Origin: Hyphomonas atlantica corrig.
GTDB taxonomy: Bacteria; Pseudomonadota; Alphaproteobacteria; Caulobacterales; Hyphomonadaceae
Direction: 5' to 3'
Assembly: GCF_000682715.1 (NCBI RefSeq)
Contig: NZ_AWFH01000056.1
Coordinates: 62,001 to 126,000, forward strand
DNA: 64,000 nucleotides
In this document: piece after piece, positions 10,060 through 18,649 of the stretch
Numbering within the stretch: the first letter of the stretch is position 1
How the letters are laid out: each line of letters opens with the position of its first letter
Made by a program: the position numbers and the translations under genes
The notes under the pieces: model-generated
The model's database searches: none
Seen by the model: the letters and a program-made list of their open reading frames with translations, nothing else
Told to the model about the DNA's origin: nothing

Positions 10060-10144
10060 GGAACAATCCTCTGGCCAAGGGCAGGCTTCATGCTTAGGCA
10101 TTGTCGTCTGTTTTGTCACTCGATAGCCTGTGTTGCGGAGCCTG

Positions 10145-11068
10145 ATGTCCACTCTTCCCCTGATAATTGACTGCGATCCCGGCGTGGATGATGCCGTCAT
10201 GTTGATGATGGCGCTGGCCAGCCCTGCGCTGGATGTGCGGGCCATCACAACGGTCGCTGGTAATGTTCCGCTGCATCTGACCAGCCGGAATGCACGGATG
10301 ATGTGCGATCTTATGGGACGCGAGGACGTACCGGTCTTTGCCGGATGCCCGAGGCCCATATTGCGACTGCCGGTAACGGCTGAGGATTTTCACGGCGAGA
10401 GCGGCATAGCGGGTCTCGACCCATTCGACCCGGAAACCCCTCTTGGTTCGTCTCATGCCGTCAACGCCCTGATCAGCACTCTTCGGGCGGCCGGGCCGAA
10501 TGAAATTTCGATCATCATCACCGGGCCGATGACCAATGTGGCGACAGCGCTGGTCATGGCGCCGGACATCGCGCACCATATCCGGCAATTGGTGATCATG
10601 GGCGGTGCAGACAGTGAGGGCGGCAACATCACGCCCTTCGCGGAGTTCAACGTCTTTGCCGATCCGCATGCGGCGGAAATCGTACTGAGCAGCGGTGTGC
10701 CCGCGATACTGCTTCCTCTGGATGCTACCCATCAGGTGCGCGCGCATGATCGGTATGTAGATCGCCTGCGGGACATACCAGGCGAACGACCAAAGATCAT
10801 GGTGCATCTTCTGGAAGCGGCGAACGTTCTGGAAGAGAAGTGGAAGGGTAAGCGCACGCCGATGCATGATCCGTCTACAATTGGCTTTATGCTGGCCCCC
10901 GAACTTTTCAGTGGCTATCGCGCCAGGGTTTCGGTCGAGACCGAAGTGGGGGAGCAGTTTGGTCAGACACGGCCTCGGAAGATGGAGTCGGGGCCGCACA
11001 CCTGGATCAGCCACGCGGATGCGGATGGCTTCTTTGACCTTCTTGTCAGTTTGATGGAGCGTGCATGA
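10145..11068 (+). CDS. inosine-uridine preferring nucleoside hydrolase
   Basis: Hydrolyses the N-glycosidic bond of ribonucleosides to base plus ribose. The calcium-binding motif IIDCDPGVDDAVM is at the N-terminus, as expected, and the 307-residue length is normal. The start is the ATG with GGAG five bases upstream. It overlaps the ribokinase start by four bases (ATGA), so the released ribose can be phosphorylated by the co-translated next gene product. Confidence 0.94.
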   Translation: MSTLPLIIDCDPGVDDAVMLMMALASPALDVRAITTVAGNVPLHLTSRNARMMCDLMGREDVPVFAGCPRPILRLPVTAEDFHGESGIAGLDPFDPETPLGSSHAVNALISTLRAAGPNEISIIITGPMTNVATALVMAPDIAHHIRQLVIMGGADSEGGNITPFAEFNVFADPHAAEIVLSSGVPAILLPLDATHQVRAHDRYVDRLRDIPGERPKIMVHLLEAANVLEEKWKGKRTPMHDPSTIGFMLAPELFSGYRARVSVETEVGEQFGQTRPRKMESGPHTWISHADADGFFDLLVSLMERA

Positions 11069-11901
11069 TAACCGTCGTCGGATCGATCAATCTTGACATC
11101 GTTGCGACCGGCTCCGCGCTGCCTCGACCGGGAGAAACGGTGACCGGCGCAAAGCTCGCCCGCCATCCCGGCGGGAAAGGCGCAAACCAGGCTTTGGCCG
11201 CGCGCCGCCTCGGCGCGGATGTGCAGCTTGTCGGCGCAGTCGGCGCAGATGATATGGCCGATGAAGCTTTGAAACTCCTGCAGTCAGGCGGAGTAGACCT
11301 GTCCAGCGTTCAGCACGTGAATGGTGAGACGACAGGTGTGGCTTTGATTGCGGTGTCTCGCGATGGCGAAAACCAGATTGTTGTTTGCCCCGGTGCAAAT
11401 GATGTGCTTCGTCCGGACGATGTCGCGCACATACCCATCGAGCATATGATGGGTGTGCTGGAGGTTCGCGCGGAAACTCTGCTCGCAGCAGCTCGAAAGG
11501 CGACAGGCTTTGTTAGCCTGAACCTTGCACCTGCCATGCACGTGCCGGACGCTTTACTCGCGAAGGCTGACCTGATCAGCGTGAACGAAACCGAAGCTGC
11601 GTTCTACGGCGATGCCTTGCACAAGCTTGATGCCTATATCGCGATCTCACTTGGCGGAGATGGCGCGGCTCTCTGGCGTGGTGGATGGGAAATCGCGCGA
11701 GTTGCGGCGCCAAAAGTGATGGTCGTCGATACGGTCGGGGCAGGGGATACGTTTACCGCTGCGTTGACGGTTGCAATGATTGAAGGAAAATCTCCCGAAG
11801 CCGCGCTTGCTTTTGCGGTGGCGGCTGGCGCGGTGGCATGTACCCGTCCCGGAGCCCAGCCAAGCCTACCAAAGCGCGCAGAGCTTCAGCCCTATCTCTG
11901 A
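11065..11901 (+). CDS. rbsK: ribokinase (PfkB family)
   Basis: ATP-dependent phosphorylation of ribose to ribose 5-phosphate. The first PfkB signature is GGKGANQALAARRLGA and the second is DTVGAGDTFTAAL with the catalytic Asp. Length is 278 residues, a little shorter than typical (about 305). Coupled to the upstream nucleoside hydrolase by ATGA. The stop codon lies in the loop of a perfect CTATCTC/GAGATAG hairpin (11892-11909) that has no T run. Confidence 0.92.
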   Translation: MITVVGSINLDIVATGSALPRPGETVTGAKLARHPGGKGANQALAARRLGADVQLVGAVGADDMADEALKLLQSGGVDLSSVQHVNGETTGVALIAVSRDGENQIVVCPGANDVLRPDDVAHIPIEHMMGVLEVRAETLLAAARKATGFVSLNLAPAMHVPDALLAKADLISVNETEAAFYGDALHKLDAYIAISLGGDGAALWRGGWEIARVAAPKVMVVDTVGAGDTFTAALTVAMIEGKSPEAALAFAVAAGAVACTRPGAQPSLPKRAELQPYL

Positions 11902-11989
11902 AGAGATAGAAGGCATGGCGCGTCACGTGGTTGACGTATCTTGGCGCTAGGGCTTTCTGGTGTCCTGTTTCCGATCTGGAGGTATTCCC

Positions 11990-12793
11990 ATGTTTCGCAC
12001 AATCGCGCTCGCTTGTTCTCTCGCCGCATTGGCTCTGCCGGCGTCGGCGTGGGGGAAAACCGGTCATCGGATTGTGGGTGAAGTTGCCACGGAATACCTT
12101 AGCGAGCCGGCCGCGCAGGCTGTGGAGGATATTCTGGGACCGGAGGGGCTCGCCGAGGCTTCTGACTGGGCGGATTACATGCGCTCCAATCCAGACGCTT
12201 TCTGGCGATCTGAAGCTAATCCCTGGCACTATGTGACGATACCCGAGGGGATGCGCTATACAGAGACGACCCCGCCAGAGGCTGGGGATGCGATTACGGC
12301 GCTCACCAAATTCCGGGCGATCGCGATGGATGAGGGTGCAAGTCTGGAAGACCGTCAACTTGCGCTGCGCTTCATTGTGCACCTTGTCGGTGATTTGCAG
12401 CAGCCTCTTCATGCTGGAAATGGCAAGGACCGGGGCGGCAACTGGGTCGACGTCGTCTTCTTTGAAGAGATGTCCAATCTCCATGAAGTCTGGGATGAGA
12501 AGCTGATCCAGTATGAAGAATTGTCTTATTCGGAATGGGCGAATTGGCTGATCCAGAAGATCACACCGGCAGATCTCGGTGAATGGGGGAAAGCGACCCC
12601 TGCGCAATGGGCCGATGAAAGCGCTGCCATTCGCGACACGATTTATCCGGAGTCGGAAATCCTGTCTTATGACTACGCTTATATGGCGCGGCCGATCCTC
12701 AACGAGCAGATGAGCAAAGGCGGAGTGCGCTTGGCGGCCTATCTGAATGCGATGTTCGATCCTGCGCCGACTGACGCATCAGGCACAAACTAG
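11990..12793 (+). CDS. secreted S1/P1 family nuclease
   Basis: 267 residues, starting at the ATG behind TGGAGG. The signal peptide ends ALPASA, leaving WGKTGHRIVGE as the mature N-terminus: the first Trp and the His are zinc ligands in this trinuclear zinc family. Further ligands appear in DWADYMR, HYV, HLVGDLQQPLH and the GGNWVDV stretch. Members degrade single-stranded nucleic acids and have 3'-nucleotidase activity, here presumably in the periplasm or outside. It may feed nucleosides to the salvage genes just upstream. Confidence 0.92.
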   Translation: MFRTIALACSLAALALPASAWGKTGHRIVGEVATEYLSEPAAQAVEDILGPEGLAEASDWADYMRSNPDAFWRSEANPWHYVTIPEGMRYTETTPPEAGDAITALTKFRAIAMDEGASLEDRQLALRFIVHLVGDLQQPLHAGNGKDRGGNWVDVVFFEEMSNLHEVWDEKLIQYEELSYSEWANWLIQKITPADLGEWGKATPAQWADESAAIRDTIYPESEILSYDYAYMARPILNEQMSKGGVRLAAYLNAMFDPAPTDASGTN

Positions 12794-12795
12794 GG

Positions 12796-14286
12796 TCAGG
12801 CGCTGGCGCGCAGGATGCGGCGGCGTTGGACACTGGATGGAATGTTGAGGCTTTCGCGATACTTTGCGACCGTCCGGCGGGCAATATCGACACCATAGCC
12901 CGTCAGGATTTCGACGATCTGATCATCCGAGAGCACATTGTCGGGTGTTTCATTGTCGATCAGGGTCTTGATCCGGTGACGGACAGCCTCAGCGGAGTGC
13001 GCTTCACCTCCGCCTGTTGCCGGGATTGCTGCTGAGAAAAAGTATTTCAATTCAAACAGACCGCGCGGTGTGGACATGTACTTGTTCGTGGTCACGCGGC
13101 TGACGGTCGATTCATGCATTTCAATGGCATCAGCGACTTGCTTCAAGTTCAGCGGGCGCAAATGTGCGACACCGTGTGCAAAGAAGGCGTCCTGCTGGCG
13201 TACGATTTCGCTGGCCACTTTCAGAATGGTCCGGGCGCGCTGGTCCAGAGACTTGATCAGCCATGTGGCGGACGCGGCGCATTCGGAGATAAATTCCTTC
13301 TCCTTCTCGCGCATCGGCAGAGCCGTGACTTCGGCATAATATGCCTTGTCCATCAGGACACGGGGCAGATTCTCAGAATTCAGTTCGACCGCGAACATCC
13401 CATTCGGCAGTTCCCGGACGAAGACGTCTGGTGTCACAGCAACGGAGGCATCGCTGGCAAAGCTGGAGCCTGGCTTGGGTGACAATTGGCGCAGCTCGCT
13501 CATCATGTCGAGCAGGTCTTCCTTGTCGACACCACAGATATCGGCAAGGCCTTTCAGATCGTGCTTCGCAACCAGTTGAAGGTTTTGAACCATCGCTTCC
13601 ATGGCGGGGTCGTAACGGCCGAGCTCTTTCAGCTGCAGGCCGAGACATTCCGGAATGGAGCGGGCCATCACACCAGTCGGGTCAAAGCCCTGGCAGACCG
13701 ACAGCACAGCTTCGACATTGGCCGTGTCGGCACCAAGTGCGACAGCGACTTCCTCGATATCTGCGCGCAGGTAACCCGTGTCGTCCGTTTCGTCGATCAG
13801 GCGCGACGCAATCAGGCGGTCTGCCGCCGACAGGGGCGCGAGATTCAGCTGGGTATGAAGATGTTCGTGCAGGGAAACGTCTGAGCTCAGATTGGCTGTA
13901 TAGTCGAAGTCTTCGCTGGAGCCGCCGCCACCAACGCCAGACCAGTCTGCCTTGGCAGATGGCCCGCTGGAGCCAGCGGGCGTCGCAGTGTCTGAGCCCG
14001 TGCCGGGTTCATAGACATCCTCGCCCGGCGCATCCAATTGATCTCGCGCAGCACCGAGACCAGAAGATTCATCGAGCGACAATTGTTCCCGGTTGTCCGA
14101 CTGCGCGCGTTCGGAATCACCGGACGAATCCTCCTCACCCTTGTTCAGAAGCGGGTTGCGCTCGATCTCGGCTTCAACGAACTCGGTAAGTTCCTGATTG
14201 GAAAGTTGCAGCAGCTTGATCGCCTGCTGGAGTTGCGGCGTCATTACCAGGGACTGGCCCTGGCGCATGTCGAGTGACTGTTTCAT
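12796..14286 (-). CDS. rpoN: RNA polymerase sigma-54 factor
   Basis: Recognises -24/-12 promoters and needs AAA+ activators such as PspF, encoded here at 24.5 kb. The N-terminal Q-rich activator region is visible (MKQSLDMRQGQSLVMTPQLQQ), followed by an acidic linker, the core-binding region, the HTH and the C-terminal RpoN box ARRTVAKYRESLNIPSS. Length 496. The ATG at 14286 gives the family N-terminus; a TTG at 14310 overlaps the lptB stop as TTGA and could be used for coupling. Unusually, hpf and ptsN are not next to it but 7 kb away. Confidence 0.95.
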   Translation of the reverse strand: MKQSLDMRQGQSLVMTPQLQQAIKLLQLSNQELTEFVEAEIERNPLLNKGEEDSSGDSERAQSDNREQLSLDESSGLGAARDQLDAPGEDVYEPGTGSDTATPAGSSGPSAKADWSGVGGGGSSEDFDYTANLSSDVSLHEHLHTQLNLAPLSAADRLIASRLIDETDDTGYLRADIEEVAVALGADTANVEAVLSVCQGFDPTGVMARSIPECLGLQLKELGRYDPAMEAMVQNLQLVAKHDLKGLADICGVDKEDLLDMMSELRQLSPKPGSSFASDASVAVTPDVFVRELPNGMFAVELNSENLPRVLMDKAYYAEVTALPMREKEKEFISECAASATWLIKSLDQRARTILKVASEIVRQQDAFFAHGVAHLRPLNLKQVADAIEMHESTVSRVTTNKYMSTPRGLFELKYFFSAAIPATGGGEAHSAEAVRHRIKTLIDNETPDNVLSDDQIVEILTGYGVDIARRTVAKYRESLNIPSSVQRRRILRASA

Positions 14287-14306
14287 TCCTAAGCCCGCGC
14301 CTTTCC

Positions 14307-15041
14307 TCAAGCGGCGAACTGTTCACCCAGATAGACCCGTCTGACCTCTTCATTCGTGAGCACGTCTTGCGGCGTACCGTCGAAGAGGACTTCACCTTCA
14401 TACATAACATAGGCCTTGTCGACGATTTGTAGCGTTTCGCGCACCTGGTGGTCCGTGATCAGGACCCCGAGGCCGCGTTGCTTCAGGTAGCGGACAAGTT
14501 CGGAAATGTCGGAAATGGCGAGTGGGTCGATACCGGTGAACGGTTCATCCAGTAGCATGAAGCTCGGACGAGAGGCGAGTGCACGGGCGATCTCTACGCG
14601 GCGACGTTCGCCCCCGGAGAGGGAGGTCGCCGCCTGGCCACGTAGATGTTCCACATGCAATTCGCTGAGCAGGCTATCGACTTGTGCCATTCGTTTCGCG
14701 CGGTCCTTTTCGACAAGTTCCGCAACGGCCATGACGTTTTCTTCCACGGTCATGCCCCTGAAAATGGAGGCTTCCTGTGGAAGATAGCCCACGCCGAGGC
14801 GTGCGCGCTGGTACATGGGCAGGCGGGTCACGTCTTCGCCGTCAATCGAAATTGATCCGGAATCCGCGCCGATGAGGCCCATAATCATGTAAAAGCAGGT
14901 CGTTTTGCCGGCCCCATTGGGTCCAAGCAGGCCGACAATTTCACCCCGTTGAAGGCTTAGAGATACGTCCCGCACAACCTGTCGCTTGCCAAAAGACTTG
15001 GCAATATTGCTTACGACAAGGCCTTCGGCCGGATCCGCCAT
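14307..15041 (-). CDS. lptB: LPS export ABC transporter ATP-binding protein
   Basis: Cytoplasmic ATPase that powers LPS extraction from the inner membrane by LptFG. Walker A GPNGAGKTT, signature LSGGERRR, Walker B SFMLLDEPF and the H-loop in LITDHQV are all intact in 244 residues. It sits between lptA and rpoN on the same strand; the rpoN reading frame touches its stop codon. Confidence 0.96.
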   Translation of the reverse strand: MADPAEGLVVSNIAKSFGKRQVVRDVSLSLQRGEIVGLLGPNGAGKTTCFYMIMGLIGADSGSISIDGEDVTRLPMYQRARLGVGYLPQEASIFRGMTVEENVMAVAELVEKDRAKRMAQVDSLLSELHVEHLRGQAATSLSGGERRRVEIARALASRPSFMLLDEPFTGIDPLAISDISELVRYLKQRGLGVLITDHQVRETLQIVDKAYVMYEGEVLFDGTPQDVLTNEEVRRVYLGEQFAA

Positions 15042-15139
15042 CTCTGTTCACTTCCCTCAATCTACTGGTGTTTGCCAACCCGGAGGATGGCTTATCCCGA
15101 CATACTTAAGATCGGCTTCACGCTTGCGCTAAAATTTGT

Positions 15140-15655
15140 TCAGTTCGCCGTTTGATTGTCGGGCTCAAGGACCATTCGCGTGCGTCCGTCGCCGCCATCC
15201 AGTGTGGTGCGCCGGTTGCCGATTTCCACCCGCAGCACTGCGCCTTCAGCAACGTCACGTTCACGCATCAGGGCCACATTACCGGTCATCGTGATGACGT
15301 CACTGGCCGCATCATAGACGCCGCGGTCGCCTTTCGCTTTCATGTCTGCCGTGATGTAGAAGACGTTACCTTCCGCGATCATGGTCTGAACCTGACCAAA
15401 ACCGCCGCCAACTGTTGATGACTGCGTTGCACCGGCAGGCCGCTCAGCGAAAATCATCGTAACCGTGTCAGCTCTCAGGCGGGCATCGCCCTGCTGGATA
15501 TCGACATTGCCAATCAGCAATACCTTGCGTTCCAGTTCCAGGCTCTCTGTGCGCTCGGAATTGATATAGATCGGGCCGCCTTCGGACGAGATCTGCGCGA
15601 AAGCCGGCATGGCAAACGCAATCAGAGCCGTCAGCGTTACAAGAAGCTTATTCAT
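15140..15655 (-). CDS. lptA: LPS transport periplasmic protein LptA
   Basis: Forms the beta-jellyroll bridge that carries LPS across the periplasm. The start giving MNKLLVTLTALIAFAMPAFA has a clean signal peptide; the ATG overlaps the end of lptC by eight bases. The repeated short beta segments (YINSERTESLELERKVLLIG, then ADTVTM, YDAASDVITMTGNVAL) are typical of the OstA-like domain. 171 residues. A 98-bp gap without obvious signals separates it from lptB. Confidence 0.92.
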   Translation of the reverse strand: MNKLLVTLTALIAFAMPAFAQISSEGGPIYINSERTESLELERKVLLIGNVDIQQGDARLRADTVTMIFAERPAGATQSSTVGGGFGQVQTMIAEGNVFYITADMKAKGDRGVYDAASDVITMTGNVALMRERDVAEGAVLRVEIGNRRTTLDGGDGRTRMVLEPDNQTAN

Positions 15656-16331
15656 CAGAGCCATCGGCCTCACCTTCAGTCGTCTCAGGTTCCGACGGTT
15701 CTTCGGTCGTCGGATAGAGCACCGTTTTCACATTGCCTTTACAGATGACGCGGTTGCCATCTTCCAGAACTTCATACGAGTCACAGCTGATATCGCCAAG
15801 GGGGCCTCTGCCTTGCAGGGGAGAAAGCCCTTCAATTCGCCCCTCGTTTACGAAGACGCGCGCCCCTGAAGTCATGAAGGTGAAGCCGTTCGAGTCGAGA
15901 ATGCGAACGTCCTCATACAGTTCGAGAATCCCAGCATCGCGATCATACATTCCGGACGGTGCGCGGATTTCACTGCCGGTCTCGTCATGCATTACAGGAT
16001 TGACCAGATCGACGAGCATTTCCGTCGCTTGGCGACGCCTTGCTGCGTCTGCGACGATCTGGAAACTCTGCCCTACGGAGTCACGGCCGGAAAAGCGCGG
16101 GTTCACCATGGTAACGGCTTGGCCTTGGGAAACCTGAACGGGCGTCGCATCCTTCGCAATCGCGCTGCGCACAATGTAACCGAGAAACAGGCCGATCGCG
16201 ACAGCTGCACACGTGGAGAAGCCGAGCCGCAACAGGAGAACGCCCTGAGATCGTTTCCGCGCCTGGGCAAGCGTGAGCTGGCGCCGGGGCGCCCACAATG
16301 ATGCCGGGTCGTGATGCTTGACGGCGTCCAT
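15648..16331 (-). CDS. lptC: LPS export protein LptC
   Basis: Bitopic inner-membrane protein that links LptBFG to LptA. 227 residues: a basic cytoplasmic N-terminus, a transmembrane helix (LRLGFSTCAAVAIGLFLGYIV) at about residues 33-55, then a periplasmic beta-rich OstA-like domain. The C-terminal 20 residues are strongly acidic, as in other alphaproteobacterial LptC proteins. Upstream of lptA with an eight-base overlap. Confidence 0.9.
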   Translation of the reverse strand: MDAVKHHDPASLWAPRRQLTLAQARKRSQGVLLLRLGFSTCAAVAIGLFLGYIVRSAIAKDATPVQVSQGQAVTMVNPRFSGRDSVGQSFQIVADAARRRQATEMLVDLVNPVMHDETGSEIRAPSGMYDRDAGILELYEDVRILDSNGFTFMTSGARVFVNEGRIEGLSPLQGRGPLGDISCDSYEVLEDGNRVICKGNVKTVLYPTTEEPSEPETTEGEADGSDE

Positions 16332-16419
16332 GAAAACTAAATGGCCTGCTGGAATGAGTGGATAAAACGTTTAGCGGCCCAACCTTGGAAACAAAAGCGG
16401 CGAAGGCATGACGGTTTCG

Positions 16420-17034
16420 TTAGCTGTGTGCGAAGATGTCCACATCGTCCCAACCAGACAGGTCCAGCGTCGCGCGAATTGGCAGGAAGGCAAAGCAGGC
16501 TTCCGCCAGCTCCAGCCGCCCCTCGCGCTTCAGCATGGCTTCAAGGCCGTCCTTGATCTTGTGCAGGTAGAGAACGTCAGACGCGGCGTACTGCAACTGG
16601 GCGTCTGTCAGCTCGGCTGAGCCCCAGTCAGAGCTCTGCTGTGCCTTGGACATGTCCGCCCCGGCGATTTCGCGGGCGACATCTTTCAAGCCGTGGCGAT
16701 CTGTGTAGGTGCGCGCCAGCTTGGAAGCGATCTTGGTGCACCAGATCGGCGCGCAATCAATGCCCATCCAGCGCTTCATCATTGCAACGTCAAACCGGGC
16801 AAAATGGAACAGTTTCAAAACGTTCGGGTCGGTCAGAAACTGTTTCAGGTTCGGGCAGTCATAATCCCGGTCGAGCTGGACGAGATGAGCTGTGCCGTCA
16901 CCGGAGGAGAGTTGCACGAGTGTGAGATTGTCGCGAAGCAGGTTGAGGCCCATCGCCTCTGTGTCGACTGCCACAACCGGGCCAAAGTCGAGACCAGCGG
17001 GCAGGTCGCCCTTGTGAAGTGTAATGCCGTTCAT
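16420..17034 (-). CDS. rnd: ribonuclease D-like DEDDy 3'-5' exonuclease
   Basis: 204 residues containing only the exonuclease domain; E. coli RNase D has extra HRDC domains that are absent here, as is usual for the short alphaproteobacterial form. Catalytic residues are seen in VDTEAMGL (Asp, Glu), FHFARFD (Asp) and YAASDVLYL (Tyr and Asp). It trims the 3' ends of structured RNAs. It heads the rnd-lptC-lptA-lptB-rpoN series, a conserved alphaproteobacterial order. Confidence 0.92.
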   Translation of the reverse strand: MNGITLHKGDLPAGLDFGPVVAVDTEAMGLNLLRDNLTLVQLSSGDGTAHLVQLDRDYDCPNLKQFLTDPNVLKLFHFARFDVAMMKRWMGIDCAPIWCTKIASKLARTYTDRHGLKDVAREIAGADMSKAQQSSDWGSAELTDAQLQYAASDVLYLHKIKDGLEAMLKREGRLELAEACFAFLPIRATLDLSGWDDVDIFAHS

Positions 17035-17089
17035 GGCGAGGCTGTAGCACTTCAGGCGTTAAGGGCAAGTGTCTCGCGACCCCGCCGGG

Positions 17090-17548
17090 TCAGTCCCGTG
17101 TTTTCTTCAGGGCCACCACGGCGGCGTCCAGCGCATTCAGGAAGCGTGAACGGTCTGCTTTGGAGAAAGGCGCCGGGCCCCTCTGGATGCCATCCCCGAG
17201 ACCAGCGCGCAAATCGGCATGAATGGCACGCACAGCGACGGCGCTACCGATTGAGGCGTCGGTAAATGCCTTGCCATTGGGTGCAAGTACGCGTGCACCG
17301 GCTTTCAGAGCCCGGTCAGCCAGCAGGATGTCTGCCGTGATGACGATGCTGCCGGGTCCTGCGGCTTCGGCGATCCAGTCGTCTGCTGCGTCGAATCCGT
17401 CTGAAACGATCTTGCGGCTGATCAGGCGGTGCTCCGGAATGCGAATATAGGAATTGGCGACGATCAGGACCGGCATTTCATGCCGAAGGGCAACCTTGTA
17501 GGTTTCTTCCTTCACGGGGCAGGCGTCGGCATCGACAAGAATTTGCAA
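17090..17548 (-). CDS. YaiI/YqxD family protein (DUF188)
   Basis: 152 residues beginning LQILVDADACPVKEE from a TTG with GGAGAG about 11 bases upstream; the acidic VDADACPV opening and ITADILLADRALKAGA segment are the family signatures of this PIN-like fold. The long open frame continuing to 18883 overlaps genes on the other strand and has no family features, so it is not part of the gene. Function unknown, possibly a nuclease by fold. Only 55 bases separate it from rnd, so it may be the first gene of that operon. Confidence 0.88.
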   Translation of the reverse strand: MQILVDADACPVKEETYKVALRHEMPVLIVANSYIRIPEHRLISRKIVSDGFDAADDWIAEAAGPGSIVITADILLADRALKAGARVLAPNGKAFTDASIGSAVAVRAIHADLRAGLGDGIQRGPAPFSKADRSRFLNALDAAVVALKKTRD

Positions 17549-17644
17549 GAGTCTCGCTCTCCGAAGTGTGATCGCTGACGCAAGGCAAGGTCTTGCGAGC
17601 CTCGCGTTTCCTGCGTCTTGTAGCGGCAAAATGGAGGAAGTCAT

Positions 17645-18583
17645 ATGGCAGCTGCACCCGTAAAAACCCGCATCACCGACATGCTGGGTATCGAGAAACC
17701 GATTATTCAGGCTGCAATGGGCTGGATCGCCCGCGCACCGCTTTCCTCGGCGTTTTCGAATGCCGGCGGCATGGGCATTATCGAGACCTCGTCTGGAGAA
17801 CTGGACGTGATCCGCGACGAAATTCTCAAGATGAAAGACCTGACCGACAAGCCATTCGGCGTAAACGTCGCGCAAGCCTTTGTGCGCGACCCGAATATTG
17901 TCGATTTCATCATCGATCAGGGGATTAAGTTCGTCACAACGTCTGCGGGCGACCCCATGAAATACACATCCATGCTGAAAGAGGCCGGTCTGACCGTTTT
18001 CCACGTGGTGCCGTCGCTGCAGGGGGCGTTGCGCGCGATTGAGGCCGGCGTGGACGGCTTGATTGTTGAAGGCGGGGAAGGGGGAGGCTTCAAGAACCCC
18101 AAGGATGTTGCGTCGATGGTCCTCATTCCGCTCGTTTGCGAGCATGTGAGCGTGCCCGTCGTGGCGGCTGGCGGTATTACGGATGGTCGTAGCATGGCCG
18201 CGGCTTTCGCGCTCGGCGCCGAAGGCGTGTTGATGGGCACCCGCATTCTGTCTTCCGAGGAAAGCCCGGTGCATCAGAACTGGAAGGATGCTATTTTTGC
18301 GGCTGACGCCACCGATACGGTTTTTCTCAATCGGTCTGGTCCTGGTCCAGCTCTGCGCGCCCTGCGTACGGAGCGTACGGAACGCATTCTGAATGAGGGT
18401 GTGGAGAATATATTTGGAGAGTTTGCGGGCACGCAGAAAGTCTATTTCGGAGGGGACCTCGAAGCCGGGATCGCCCTGACTGGACAGGTTGCCGGACGGA
18501 TCACGGGGGCAAAGCCTGTCGCTCAAATTCTGGACGAGACGATTATGGAATATTATAACGTCGTTGCGCGGCTCCCAAAATAG
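17645..18583 (+). CDS. NAD(P)H-dependent flavin oxidoreductase, nitronate monooxygenase family
   Basis: 312-residue FMN-binding TIM barrel. The motifs PIIQAAMGWIA, KPFGVNVA, the loop GLIVEGGEGGGF and VVAAGGITDGRSMAAAFALGA are those of 2-nitropropane dioxygenase-like enzymes. The catalytic His usually present in the GGHxG loop is replaced by Glu here (EGGEGGG), so true nitronate monooxygenase activity is doubtful; it may be an enoyl reductase-like or other flavin enzyme. TGGAGG precedes the ATG. Confidence 0.85.
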   Translation: MAAAPVKTRITDMLGIEKPIIQAAMGWIARAPLSSAFSNAGGMGIIETSSGELDVIRDEILKMKDLTDKPFGVNVAQAFVRDPNIVDFIIDQGIKFVTTSAGDPMKYTSMLKEAGLTVFHVVPSLQGALRAIEAGVDGLIVEGGEGGGFKNPKDVASMVLIPLVCEHVSVPVVAAGGITDGRSMAAAFALGAEGVLMGTRILSSEESPVHQNWKDAIFAADATDTVFLNRSGPGPALRALRTERTERILNEGVENIFGEFAGTQKVYFGGDLEAGIALTGQVAGRITGAKPVAQILDETIMEYYNVVARLPK

Positions 18584-18649
18584 TCTCAAGCCATCTGGTT
18601 TTTGCCCGAAATTATCGCTAAACGACAATTCTTCACCTGAGAGGACCAA

